A stretch of DNA of 58,727 bases from Streptomyces acidicola. GTDB taxonomy: Bacteria; Actinomycetota; Actinomycetes; Streptomycetales; Streptomycetaceae. Each line of letters begins with the position of its first letter. Position 1 is the first letter of the stretch. The notes below the pieces were generated by a model. It saw nothing but the letters and a program-made list of their open reading frames with translations. It did no database searches and was not told the origin of the DNA. The stretch lies in contig NZ_VMNX01000025.1 of the NCBI RefSeq assembly GCF_009377235.1, forward strand, positions 1 through 58,727, read 5' to 3'. The translations under genes and the position numbers were made by a program. Below, in pieces: positions 43,250 to 52,984 of the stretch.

Positions 43250-46200
43250 ATGTGGGGATCGCTGTCGTGGTGCGGCCGGGGACGGTTCGCGCGGAATCGC
43301 GCCGAACGCCGGAGACGGACGCGGATGCGCGCCGGAGTCATCGGCGCGCTCACGGTGGCGCTGCTGGTGGGCGCCGTACCCGCTGCCTCCGCGCTGCCGC
43401 CCGACGACGACCGCAGCGGCGTCGACCTGGTCGACCTTCCCGCCGTCGAGAAGTCCGAGGGCGAGGACGGTGGTCAGCTCGCCGAGTTGACCACCTCCGA
43501 GGCCGAGGACCCCGAGGAGTACGACCCGTCCAACGTCACGGCCCCCGCCGGCGGCACCGTGACGAAGGACCTCACCGGCCTCACCCCCGGTGAGCTGGTG
43601 CCGGTGGCCCAGGACGATCAGGAACTCCCCGTCGCCCTCGGCGCGCCCGAGGACGCCACCACCACCGAGGCCGCCGCACTGGAGGGTGAGTGGCAGGTCT
43701 CGCTCGCCGGCCAGGACGAACTCGCCGACACCGTCATCGAGGGCATGGCGCTGACGGTCACCCCGCCGGCCGAGGCCACCGGCGACGCCGTGATCGCCCT
43801 CGACTACACCGACTTCTCGGAGCTGTACGGCGCGAACTGGGCAGACCGCCTGTCCTTCGTCCAGTACCCGTCCTGCTTCCTGACCACCCCGGACACCGAG
43901 GGCTGTGCCGAGCCCACCGAGGTCGCCACCGAGAACGTGGTGGAGCAGACCGGCACCGACAGCGACGGCCAGCCGGTGTACGAGCGCCGCATCCTCGCCA
44001 CCATGGACGTCGAGTCCCTGGCGGCCGGCGGCACCTCCGCCTCCACCGCGTCCCCCGCGGCCGCCTCGGACGAGGGCACCGTCAGCGACGCCCTGTACCG
44101 CGAGGGGCAGCAGGAGCGTCTCGCCACTCTGGCCGCCGCCACCGCCGAGTCGGGCTCCTCCGTACTGCTCGCCACCGACTCCGGCAGCGGCTCCAAGGGC
44201 GACTTCTCCGCTACCCCACTGGTCAGCGCGGGTTCGTGGTCGGCCGGCAGCAACTCCGGCGGCTTCTCCTACTCGTACGCCCTGCAGACCCCGACCGTCC
44301 CCGGCGGACCCTCGCCCGCCGTCTCCTTCGGCTACAACTCCCAAGGTGTGGACGGCCGTACGTCCGCATCCAACAACCAGTCCTCCTGGATCGGCGACGG
44401 CTGGGAGTACAACGCGGGCTCCATCACCCGCACCTACAAGACCTGCCGCGACGACCGTACCGACGGCAACAACGCGAGCCGCAAGACCAGCGACCTGTGC
44501 TGGGGCTCGTACAACGCGGTCCTCACCCTGGGCGGCACCACCACCGAACTGGTCCTGCCCGACGGCGCCGACCCCACGGGCGACAAGTGGGTCACCGCCA
44601 ACGGTGACGGTTCGCGCGTCGAGCTGCTGAAGAACACCGGTTTCGACAACGGTGACGCCGACGGCGAGTACTGGCGCGTGACCACCCGCGACGGCACCCA
44701 GTACTGGTTCGGGCGGCACCAGCTCCCCGGCTGGAGCGAGGGCGACGAGACCACCAACTCGGTCCTGACCGTGGACGTCGCGGGCAACCAGAGCGGCGAA
44801 CCCTGCTACAAGGCGGGCGACTTCGCGGGCTCCTTCTGCAAGCAGGCCTGGCGCTGGAACCTCGACTACGTCGTCGACCCCGACGGCAACGCCATGACCA
44901 TGTGGTGGGCGCGCGAGGGCAACTACTACGCCAAGAACCAGAAGTTCAAGGGCACCTCCTACTACCACCGCGGCGCGTGGCTCGAGCGGATCGACTACGG
45001 CCTGCGCAGCGACGCCTTGTTCGCCGACCCGATCGCCCGAGTCACCTTCGACGTCGACGAGCGGTGCTTCAGAGAGGGCGACCTCGCCTGTACAACGGAG
45101 AACTTCACCTCCGGCAACTTCGGCCAGAACCGCATCTGGTACGACACCCCGGCCGACCTGTACTGCGCCAAGGACAAGGAGTGTTACGTCCCCGTCCCCA
45201 CCTTCTGGACGCGCAAACGGCTCGCCCAGGTGACGACGTGGGCACAGCGCACCCAGGGCTCGACGGCTCTTTCGAAGGTGGACAGCTTCAAGCTCCAGCA
45301 GTCCCTGCCCGCCGACCTCACCGACGAGGGCGTCGCGCTGTGGCTTGAGTCGATCACCCGCACCGGCTACGGCACCGACGGCGAGGTCATCGCCCTCAAC
45401 CCCGTGCGGTTCCTCGCCAACAGCCAGCCCATGCCGAACCGCGTGAAGGAGGGCGCGAGCGACCCGAACCCGGCCTTCGACCGCCTGCGCATCACCCGGA
45501 TCGTCAGCGAGTACGGCGGCGAGACCGCCATCACGTACAAGGCCCCGACCGGCGCCTGCAAGTCGGGCAGCGGTTTTCCCGACGTCGAGGACAACACCGG
45601 ACTCTGTTACCCGGTGTACTGGAACCCGGACCCCGACAAGGAGACCATCGACTGGTTCCACAAGTACGTCGTCGAGAAGGTCCAGGAACTCCCCGCCCTC
45701 ACCGGCGTCGACCCGGTCACCACCGAGTACGACTACCCGGACGGTGCGGCCTGGGCCCTGAACCAGGCGGAGTTCAGCAAGAAGAAGACCCGCACGTACG
45801 ACCAGTGGCGCGGCTTCTCCCGCGTCAGGACGTACACGGGCACGGACTCCTCCACCGCGTACATGTCCACCGAGCGCGGCATGACCGAGACCCGATACTT
45901 CCGTGGCATGCACGGCGACCGGCTCCCTGGCGACGAGGGCACCCGCTCGGTCACGGTCACCGACTCGGACGGCAAGACGATCGCCGAGGACAAGGAGCCC
46001 TTCGCCGGCCGGGTCGCGGAGACACTGACGTACACGAAGAAGGGCGGCGCCCTGCTGACCCGTGACGTCGACTACCCGACCGCCACGGTCCTCGCCACCC
46101 GCACCCGCTCCGGCGGCATCCCGGCCCTCAAGGCGTACCGCGTCCTGGAGGACCACAGCGTCTCGGTGACCAACTCCTCGGGCTCCGGCGACGACACCCG

Positions 46201-49200
46201 CACTTCGCGCACGCTCCGCACGTCCACCACGTACGAGGACACCTACGGCCTGCCGATCGAGGTCGAGACGCTCGGCGACACCGGCAAGTCGGGCGACGAG
46301 ACGTGCGCGGTGATGAGTTACGCCCACAACACGGACAAACACCTGATCGGTCTGCCCAAACAGACTCTGACGACCGCGGGTACGTGCGCGCAGGCGCCCT
46401 CGGCCACGGCGGACGACTGGGTCGACGGCTCACGGGTCGCGTACGACGGCGGCGCGTACGGCGCCACCCCGACGTCGGGTTCGGCGACGACGACGTGGGC
46501 CATCAGCGGCAACGGCGGCAGCTGGACGCAGGACGGCAAGGTCGCGTACGACTCCTACGGCCGGACGACGTCCACGGAGGACGCGAAGGGCAACGTCGAC
46601 AGGACGACGTACACCCCGCCCACGGGCCAGGTCTACGAGCTCAAGACGACCAACGCACTGGACCACAGCGAGACGACGACGCTGGAACCGGGCCGAGGCG
46701 TCTCCCTCAAGGACTCCGACGCCAACGGCAACACCACCACCTTCACCTACGACGCCCTGGGCCGCACCACGCAGGCCTGGGCCCCCACCCGGTCCACCGC
46801 CAAGTCCCCCTCGGCGAAGTTCACGTACGACACCACGATCGGCAGCCCGGTCTCGGTGACGACGGAGGCGCTGACGGACGACGGCGACTACGACGTCTCC
46901 ACCGTCATCTACGACGGCCTGGGCCGCGAACGCCAGAAGCAGGAACCGGCGGTCGGCAAGGGCCGCCTGATCACGGACGTCCTCTACAGCTCCAACGGCA
47001 CCATCGCGCAGACGAACAACGCGTACTACGCCACAGGCGACCCGTCGACGACGATGTTCGAACTGGACTCGGACTACCAGGTCCCGAACGCGACGCTGTA
47101 CGCCTACGACGGCCTGGGCCGCACGCTGACCGAGACGCCGTACCTGCACGGTACGGAGGAGCCGGCGAAGCAGACGCGTTACGTCTACGGGGACGACTAC
47201 TCGACGGTGATCCCGCCGTCGGGCGGGGCGGTGCAGCGCAGTTTCTCGGACGCGCTCGGCCGCACGGTACGGGTGGACACGTTCACAAACGCGGCCCGTA
47301 CCCAGTACCGCTCGACGCGCTACACGTACGACGAGCGCGGCGACCGTGTGGAAGCCGAGGACAACAAGGGCAACACGTGGAGCTGGAAGTACGACGCGCG
47401 CGGCCGTGAGGTGGAGTCGACCGACCCCGACACGGGCACGACGACCACGACGTACGACGTGCTGGACCGCCCCGAACTGGTCACCGACGAGAACGCCACG
47501 GTCTGGACGGGCTACGACCAGCTGTCCCGCCCGGTGGAACAGCGCAGGGACTCCTCCACCGGCACGCTGCTGGCGTCCACGAAGTACGACACGCTGATCG
47601 GCGGCGCGGGCCTGCCGACCTCGCAGACCCGCTACTCGGACGGGGTGGCGTACACGACGTCGGTGTCCGGCTACACGGCTGACTACCAGCCACTGGGCAA
47701 GAGGATCACGCTGCCCGACTCCATAGCGTCGGGGATCGGCCTGCAGAAGGAGTACGCGTACAGCTTCGAGTACTCGGAGACGGGCCTGCTGGAGTCGGTG
47801 AACCTGCCGGCCGTGGGCACCCTCCCCTCCGAGAAGCTGGTCATCCGCTACAACGAGGACGGTCTGCCGGTCTCGACATCGGGTCTGGACTGGTACACGG
47901 CGCAGACGTCCTACTCGCCCTACGGCGAGGTACTGCGCACGGTGAGCGGCGAGCAGCCCAACCGCGTGTGGACGACGAACCTGTTCGACGAGGCGACGGG
48001 CGAGCTGACCCGCAGCGTCGTCGACCGCGAGTCGACGAGCGACACCACGACGGTCACCAGCCACCGCGTCAACAGCCGCTACTACGACTACGACGACGCC
48101 GGCAACGTCGAGCAGATCACCGACTACTGGAACAGCCTCACCGACCGCCAGTGCTTCACCTACGACGCGCTGGGTCAGCTGACCGAGGCGTGGACGTCGC
48201 AGAACGCGGGCTGCAAGGCGTCCGGCAAGACGACCCGGGCACCGAAGTACGACGACGGCACGGCGAACGTCACCGCGGACAACGACGGTTACTGGCAGAC
48301 GTACGAGTACGACGAGCTGGGCAACCGCAAGAAGCTGGTGGAGCACGACCCGCGTCTGGACACCTCCAAGGACGCCACGACGACGTACTCGTACGGGGCT
48401 TCGGACGGCTCGCAGCCGCACACGTTGACGGGGACGTCGTCGACGTACAAGGCGGAGTCGGGTGCGCAGGTCACGAAGGCCGGGACGTACACGTACGACG
48501 ACGCGGGCAACACGAAGTCGCGGACGGTCGACGGCTCGGAGCAGGCGCTGACGTGGTCGTGGGACGGTCAGGTCGACTCGGTCACGGGTTTTGGTGAGAA
48601 CGGCTCGGGTGCGTGGCTGGGTCTGGCGAAGAAGTGCCTGGACGTGCAGGGCGGATTGACGACGGCGGGTACGCCGCTTCAGCTGTACTCGTGCAACGGC
48701 TCGAAGGCGCAGCAGTTGCGGATCGACGCGGTGGCGGGGTCGTCGGATCCGTCGACGGGCGCTTTGAAGGTGCTGGGCAAGTGCGCGGTCCCGTCGGGCG
48801 GTGGCTCGGCGAACGGCACGGCTGTGGTGCTCGCGGAGTGCACGGGCGCGGCGGGCCAGCAGTGGAAGGCGACATCGGCGGGGACGTTGCAGCATGTGTC
48901 GTCGAGCAAGTGCCTGGCGGTGCCGGGCCCGAACTCGGCTGACGGCACGGATCTGCAGCTGTCCACCTGTGACGGTACGGCGGGGCAGTCGTGGGCGCCG
49001 GACAAGCAGACGAAGTACGTCTACGGCGGTGACGGTTCGCGTCTGCTGTCGGTGTCGGCGACTCAGCTGACGTTGTATCTGGGCGAGGCGACGGTCTCGA
49101 TGAACGCCAACAGGACGCCGGCGTTCACGGAGCGGTACTACTCGCAGCCGGGCGCGCCGACGGTGATGCGGAGTGCGATCGGGTCGGGTGCGGCGGAGTT

Positions 49201-50956
49201 GTCGGCGCAGGTGACGGATCAGAGCGGCACGGCGTACGTCAATGTGAAGCTGGCGTCGGGCAACCAGGTGAAGTTCTCCAAGACGGACCCGTTCGGCGTG
49301 GAGCGCACGGAGCACCCGAGCTGGCGTTCGCAGCGTTCGTATGTGAGTGGGGACGACGATGCGTCGAGTGGTCTGGTGCATCTGGGGGCGAGGGAGTACG
49401 ACCCGTCGTTGGGCCGTTTCCTGTCGGCGGACCCGGTGCTGGACTTGGCGGACCCGGTTCAGATGAACGGGTATGTGTACTGCGAGAACAATCCGGTCAC
49501 CTTCGCTGACCCGAGCGGTCTGGCGTCGGAGGGCGGGAACCTGACGGAGTTCGGGGGTCCGTCGGCGTCGCAGGAGGCGTGGGCGAAGAAGACGCTGAAC
49601 ACGTCGGTCGCGGACATCATCATGTCGGTCGGCTGGGCGGCGTTGAAGGACTTCGTCGGCTGGAACGACGTGGTGGGCTGCTTCTCGCGGGGTGATCTGT
49701 GGGCGTGCGGCAGCCTGTTCATCCAGGCGATCCCGTGGTCCAAGCTGGGGAAGATTCCGTCGGTGTTGAGGGCGGCGTCGCGTATCGCGGGTGCGGTCAA
49801 CGCGTTGATGAGGGCCAAGGAGAAGGCCCGCAAGATCATCGAGTTGGCGAAGAAGGCCAGGGAGCTGGCGCGGAAGGCGGCGGAGGCGAAGAAGCGGGCT
49901 GCTGCGCGGGCGGCCCAGCTGAAGAAGAAGGCCAAGGAGGCGGCCACCCGGCAGGTGAAACGGGCGGCGCAGAAGACCGGCAATGCGGTCCAGAAGATGC
50001 AGAAGGCCGCAGCGAAGAAGGCAGAGTCGAAGCCGCGGCAGGCCAGGGCGAGAGAGGAGTCGTCAGGGGGCGGCGGCGGAAGCTGCTCCAAGAATGGAGG
50101 GGAGGACAACAGCTTCACCCCTGGTACCAGGGTGCTGATGGCCGACGGCTCCAGCAAGCCGATCGAGGACGTCAAGAACGGCGACAAGGTCCTGGCCACC
50201 GACCCAGAAACGGGCGAGACCGCTGTCGAGATGGTCACCGCCGAGATCCAGGGCGAAGGCGTCAAGAACCTGGTCAAGGTAACCCTCAGCACAGGCAGCG
50301 ACGGCGTCGGCCAGGACGCGAAGACACCCACAGTCACCGCCACCGACGGCCACCCGTTCTGGGTCCCCGAACTCGGCGAATGGATCGACGCCACTGACCT
50401 CAAGACCGGCCAGTGGCTCCGCACCAGCGCCGGCACTCACGTCCAGATCACGGCAGTGAAACGCTGGACAGCGCCTGCGGCCACGGTCCACAACCTTACT
50501 GTCAGCGATCTCCACACGTACTATGTGCTGGCGGGGGCGACGCCGGTTCTCGTTCACAATTGCGGCGAGGCGGCAGTCGACACGAATGCAGTGACGGATG
50601 CCCTCTCGGGCGCAAAGACCGCTGAAGTAGATGCCGCCTTGGCGGGGCGTGCCCCGGTGCTTTCGCCGACTGCTCATCGTGAACTACTCGAAGGTGGACA
50701 CTCGGCAGATGCCATTGGTAGCTGGTTGTCGGAGCGGGGAGGACGCATGGGACCGGCTTCCACCAGCGAAGGCGTTGCTTCACTCCAGGCTCGCCTCAGG
50801 GGCATGTGGAAGGGCAAGTCCTTCAATCCGATGATTGCCGACGACGACGCTTCGGTCTTGCATTCGGCGATACAGGACGGATTGTCGATCATCACAAACG
50901 ACAAGAGATTCTATAAGAATATCGAAAGGCTCGGATATTCGAGTGAGCGATATTAG
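43250..50956 (+). CDS. RHS polymorphic toxin with lectin insert, Hint domain and PIN-like toxin tip
   Basis: A 2568-aa protein. After an Arg-rich N-terminus and signal helix (VIGALTVALLVGAVPAASA), an actinobacterial RHS N-terminal region (to ~1080) leads into YD repeats. A ricin-type beta-trefoil lectin (~1783-1920) is inserted inside one YD repeat. The RHS core follows (YDPSLGRFLSADPVLDLADP, ~2043), then a Lys/Ala-rich helix (~2187-2263), a Hint autoprotease-type domain (~2287-2437: TRVLMADGSSKPIEDVKNGD ... GHPFWVPE ... VHNC) and a 129-aa tip with PIN-like acidic residues (VDTNAV, RELLEGG, ADDDASVLHSA, ITNDKRF), suggesting an RNase toxin. ATG 43250 follows GGGGGG; GTG 43193 is an alternative. 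The tip is AT-richer than the body. Confidence 0.88.
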   Translation: MWGSLSWCGRGRFARNRAERRRRTRMRAGVIGALTVALLVGAVPAASALPPDDDRSGVDLVDLPAVEKSEGEDGGQLAELTTSEAEDPEEYDPSNVTAPAGGTVTKDLTGLTPGELVPVAQDDQELPVALGAPEDATTTEAAALEGEWQVSLAGQDELADTVIEGMALTVTPPAEATGDAVIALDYTDFSELYGANWADRLSFVQYPSCFLTTPDTEGCAEPTEVATENVVEQTGTDSDGQPVYERRILATMDVESLAAGGTSASTASPAAASDEGTVSDALYREGQQERLATLAAATAESGSSVLLATDSGSGSKGDFSATPLVSAGSWSAGSNSGGFSYSYALQTPTVPGGPSPAVSFGYNSQGVDGRTSASNNQSSWIGDGWEYNAGSITRTYKTCRDDRTDGNNASRKTSDLCWGSYNAVLTLGGTTTELVLPDGADPTGDKWVTANGDGSRVELLKNTGFDNGDADGEYWRVTTRDGTQYWFGRHQLPGWSEGDETTNSVLTVDVAGNQSGEPCYKAGDFAGSFCKQAWRWNLDYVVDPDGNAMTMWWAREGNYYAKNQKFKGTSYYHRGAWLERIDYGLRSDALFADPIARVTFDVDERCFREGDLACTTENFTSGNFGQNRIWYDTPADLYCAKDKECYVPVPTFWTRKRLAQVTTWAQRTQGSTALSKVDSFKLQQSLPADLTDEGVALWLESITRTGYGTDGEVIALNPVRFLANSQPMPNRVKEGASDPNPAFDRLRITRIVSEYGGETAITYKAPTGACKSGSGFPDVEDNTGLCYPVYWNPDPDKETIDWFHKYVVEKVQELPALTGVDPVTTEYDYPDGAAWALNQAEFSKKKTRTYDQWRGFSRVRTYTGTDSSTAYMSTERGMTETRYFRGMHGDRLPGDEGTRSVTVTDSDGKTIAEDKEPFAGRVAETLTYTKKGGALLTRDVDYPTATVLATRTRSGGIPALKAYRVLEDHSVSVTNSSGSGDDTRTSRTLRTSTTYEDTYGLPIEVETLGDTGKSGDETCAVMSYAHNTDKHLIGLPKQTLTTAGTCAQAPSATADDWVDGSRVAYDGGAYGATPTSGSATTTWAISGNGGSWTQDGKVAYDSYGRTTSTEDAKGNVDRTTYTPPTGQVYELKTTNALDHSETTTLEPGRGVSLKDSDANGNTTTFTYDALGRTTQAWAPTRSTAKSPSAKFTYDTTIGSPVSVTTEALTDDGDYDVSTVIYDGLGRERQKQEPAVGKGRLITDVLYSSNGTIAQTNNAYYATGDPSTTMFELDSDYQVPNATLYAYDGLGRTLTETPYLHGTEEPAKQTRYVYGDDYSTVIPPSGGAVQRSFSDALGRTVRVDTFTNAARTQYRSTRYTYDERGDRVEAEDNKGNTWSWKYDARGREVESTDPDTGTTTTTYDVLDRPELVTDENATVWTGYDQLSRPVEQRRDSSTGTLLASTKYDTLIGGAGLPTSQTRYSDGVAYTTSVSGYTADYQPLGKRITLPDSIASGIGLQKEYAYSFEYSETGLLESVNLPAVGTLPSEKLVIRYNEDGLPVSTSGLDWYTAQTSYSPYGEVLRTVSGEQPNRVWTTNLFDEATGELTRSVVDRESTSDTTTVTSHRVNSRYYDYDDAGNVEQITDYWNSLTDRQCFTYDALGQLTEAWTSQNAGCKASGKTTRAPKYDDGTANVTADNDGYWQTYEYDELGNRKKLVEHDPRLDTSKDATTTYSYGASDGSQPHTLTGTSSTYKAESGAQVTKAGTYTYDDAGNTKSRTVDGSEQALTWSWDGQVDSVTGFGENGSGAWLGLAKKCLDVQGGLTTAGTPLQLYSCNGSKAQQLRIDAVAGSSDPSTGALKVLGKCAVPSGGGSANGTAVVLAECTGAAGQQWKATSAGTLQHVSSSKCLAVPGPNSADGTDLQLSTCDGTAGQSWAPDKQTKYVYGGDGSRLLSVSATQLTLYLGEATVSMNANRTPAFTERYYSQPGAPTVMRSAIGSGAAELSAQVTDQSGTAYVNVKLASGNQVKFSKTDPFGVERTEHPSWRSQRSYVSGDDDASSGLVHLGAREYDPSLGRFLSADPVLDLADPVQMNGYVYCENNPVTFADPSGLASEGGNLTEFGGPSASQEAWAKKTLNTSVADIIMSVGWAALKDFVGWNDVVGCFSRGDLWACGSLFIQAIPWSKLGKIPSVLRAASRIAGAVNALMRAKEKARKIIELAKKARELARKAAEAKKRAAARAAQLKKKAKEAATRQVKRAAQKTGNAVQKMQKAAAKKAESKPRQARAREESSGGGGGSCSKNGGEDNSFTPGTRVLMADGSSKPIEDVKNGDKVLATDPETGETAVEMVTAEIQGEGVKNLVKVTLSTGSDGVGQDAKTPTVTATDGHPFWVPELGEWIDATDLKTGQWLRTSAGTHVQITAVKRWTAPAATVHNLTVSDLHTYYVLAGATPVLVHNCGEAAVDTNAVTDALSGAKTAEVDAALAGRAPVLSPTAHRELLEGGHSADAIGSWLSERGGRMGPASTSEGVASLQARLRGMWKGKSFNPMIADDDASVLHSAIQDGLSIITNDKRFYKNIERLGYSSERY
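48345..50565 (+). repeat. Donor/recipient homology block A within the RHS gene
   Basis: This part of the RHS gene, from within the last YD repeats through the lectin, core, helix and Hint domain, is repeated at 54543-56789. Identity is very high without gaps from about 48380 to 50030 (offset 6198), then lower in the linker and Hint region. The toxin tips beyond it are unrelated. Confidence 0.9.
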
Positions 50957-51041
50957 TTGATCATGCTGTTTGGGGTGCTCCGTGCTTGCTGGCTTGCGGG
51001 GCACCCCAGACCGGGTAAACAGGCTGGTAGAAGGTGGCCAC

Positions 51042-51377
51042 ATGCGTGAAGATGAACTCGAGGAGATCGAGGAGTTGTGCTCTGCGGCCACTCCGGCGCC
51101 TTGGTTCGTTAGGACCTTGGACGATGACTCCGCCATGAATCTTGTGGCGGTGAGCACGGCTCCCGACACTGGTGCTGCCGAGAGGTGGCCGAACTTTGAT
51201 CATCGAGACATGATTGCCGCAACTTTGGTTCAGCATCCGCGATACGTCGATTCTGGCGACGAACGCTGGGACGAGAACGCGGCCTTTATTGCAATGGCGC
51301 GGGAGGCTGTGCCGCGCCTTGTGGAAGAGGTTAGGCGTCTCCGGGCCCTGCTTGCAGGTGAGGGGAGTGGTCAATGA
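51042..51377 (+). CDS. Candidate immunity protein of the PIN-like toxin
   Basis: A 111-aa acidic protein starting 85 nt after the RHS stop, with AAGGTGG before its ATG. It contains ATPAPWFVRTLDDDSAMNLVAVSTAPDTG and DENAAFIAMAREAVPRLVEEVRRLRALL, a pattern I have seen in short actinobacterial and phage hypotheticals. Position directly after the toxin tip is the main reason to suggest immunity; no structural proof is visible. GC is lower than the chromosomal average. Confidence 0.65.
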   Translation: MREDELEEIEELCSAATPAPWFVRTLDDDSAMNLVAVSTAPDTGAAERWPNFDHRDMIAATLVQHPRYVDSGDERWDENAAFIAMAREAVPRLVEEVRRLRALLAGEGSGQ

Positions 51378-51545
51378 TGGGCTATTCGGGTTTCTTGGTT
51401 AATCGCGGAACCGGGGTCTGGATTCCGTCTTCTCGTTGGCCTGAGTGTATGGACGGCTAACCGAAGAGTGCGCAAGAAAGCGGCCCCCGCCGTTTTTTCC
51501 GGCCGAGATTCTTGCGGGATCCAAGTACTTGGGAGGTGGTTCGTA

Positions 51546-51893
51546 GTGGCTCTGGTAGCCGTTTGGGAACGGCCGTTTCGGATGTGGCACTTCGCAGTGA
51601 GCTACGACCAGCTCCTGTTGCGCAGCCTCGGCGACCTTTCTCCGACCCGAGTGGATGTTCTCTTCTCGAACGTCTACTTCCTTCACATGCCCTCCAAGTG
51701 TGAGAGGCTTGAGATTCGTTCAGGCGAGGGATTTGACCTGCCTGATGTGGAAATTCCGGCCGGCGTTCGTGGGAAGTGGTTCACTGTCAACGGTGGAATT
51801 GGGTACCTTTATGCGACACATTGTCAATGGCATGAAGACGAAGGTAATGCTATGACCCCCTCTCGTTTTGGCCCCCTTAAGAGAACGGACTGA
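51546..51893 (+). CDS. Hypothetical protein of the toxin region
   Basis: A 115-aa protein: WHFAVSYDQLLLRSLGDLSPTRVDVLFSNVYFLHMPSKCERLEI, and KWFTVNGGIGYLYATHCQWHEDEG. It resembles a group of actinobacterial hypotheticals with a SQLLLRS...TRIDVLF pattern. The GTG at 51546 has GGGAGGTGG just upstream, better than any start in the longer frame. Its base composition matches the AT-richer toxin/immunity tips. A second immunity gene is possible but unproven. Confidence 0.6.
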   Translation: MALVAVWERPFRMWHFAVSYDQLLLRSLGDLSPTRVDVLFSNVYFLHMPSKCERLEIRSGEGFDLPDVEIPAGVRGKWFTVNGGIGYLYATHCQWHEDEGNAMTPSRFGPLKRTD

Positions 51894-51922
51894 CGCGAGA
51901 GGCCCTGCCGGAAGGAGTGAGC

Positions 51923-52615
51923 GTGCTTCGGCTGTGGGGAAGTGCGGTGCTGGTGCTGTGCGGGTTGGTGTCTGCGTGTGACGTGGCAAGTGGTGATAGC
52001 GCCACGGGGGATGGTCTGGGTCTGAAGGCGGCGCCGCAGGTGAGTGCCAGTGCCGTGGCCGGAGCTGAAGGGCTAGGGAGGGAGGTTATCGGGGATGGCG
52101 ATGTGGACGGTTTCAGCGTCACCGTGCCCGCCGCCTACGGTGTGGTCCGTCAGCAGGATGTGCGGGTCGCGCAGAGTGCCTGTGGCTCTGCGGGTTATGC
52201 CCTGTCGGGCACCGTGGTGGGGAAGCCGACGTCCACGGTGGTGCGTAAGGCCTCCGGCGAGGGTGCCGTCGTGACCGTGGTGCTTGCGGAGTACGTGGGG
52301 GAGCAGGCGCAGGGTGCGATGGGCGACCTCAGCGCGGTCGTCTCCGAGTGTGCTGGCGGGTTCGCCGTGACGGTGAACGGCGAGGAGCGCAAGGTCGGTA
52401 AGGTCGCTGCGGAGATCGCTCCGGCGGGGGCGGATCAGGCGATGGCGTTGGGGGCGGTCGTCGAGTCAGGTGGGGTGAAAACGCCGGTGAAGGTGGTCGT
52501 CCTGCGCAAGGGGGCCACGGTCGGCTACATCAGCGCCGTGCCGGCGGACAAGGCCGACAGGGACTTCGCTGTTCCCACCGCTGTTCTCGACGCCCAACTC
52601 GTCAAGCTCGGCTGA
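51923..52615 (+). CDS. Putative lipoprotein
   Basis: A 230-aa protein with a lipoprotein signal peptide ending in LVSAC (Cys19), followed by a Ser/Gly/Ala-rich stretch and a domain rich in Val and Ala with no motif I recognise. The GTG at 51923 lies 5 nt after GGAAGGAG; GTG 51917 would be too close to that site. It should be anchored outside the membrane. It stands beside the toxin region and is followed by a convergent DUF397 gene. Confidence 0.8.
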   Translation: MLRLWGSAVLVLCGLVSACDVASGDSATGDGLGLKAAPQVSASAVAGAEGLGREVIGDGDVDGFSVTVPAAYGVVRQQDVRVAQSACGSAGYALSGTVVGKPTSTVVRKASGEGAVVTVVLAEYVGEQAQGAMGDLSAVVSECAGGFAVTVNGEERKVGKVAAEIAPAGADQAMALGAVVESGGVKTPVKVVVLRKGATVGYISAVPADKADRDFAVPTAVLDAQLVKLG

Positions 52616-52750
52616 AGGTCGCCGCGAGATTAGCAGTTTTGGGCCACAGGTGGGCTTGGAAGTCCCTGGGCCTGATCCCAGCCGTAGGGTTGGCCCAAAG
52701 GTGCCAATTGCTGTCCTGTGTGGTGACAGCTACGGCCGCCTTGCCAACAG

Positions 52751-52975
52751 TTACGGGCAGTGCTCAGTCACATCGGGGGTCCCGGTGCCGAGTCTGCCCG
52801 TCTTTATGCCGTGGAGGAGGTGGGCGAGGGGGGCGGGGGCCGTGGTGACCCCAGTGTGTGGGGTGTCGCTCTCACGGAGGTGGATGGTGGTGGGGGCGGA
52901 GGCGAGTTCGACGCAGTCGTTGCCTTCACCGCCGCCGGAGAAGGACGACTTCTGCCACTGAGCGGGGGTGGTCAT
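52751..52975 (-). CDS. DUF397 domain protein
   Basis: A 74-aa protein with the DUF397 pattern WQKSSFSGGGEGNDCVELA ... TTIHLRESD. Such proteins are encoded beside XRE/DUF5753 regulators in Streptomyces in great numbers and may act as their antagonists or partners. It starts 9 nt after the stop of the XRE gene, in one operon. Confidence 0.92.
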   Translation of the reverse strand: MTTPAQWQKSSFSGGGEGNDCVELASAPTTIHLRESDTPHTGVTTAPAPLAHLLHGIKTGRLGTGTPDVTEHCP

Positions 52976-52984
52976 GGTTGCTCC

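Noticed and set aside
46430..49381. A 983-aa minus-strand frame opposite the RHS gene
   Set aside because: Arg-rich, repetitive shadow of the GC-rich RHS coding strand. A similar shadow appears opposite the second copy (54081-55580), which confirms that it follows from the coding bias.
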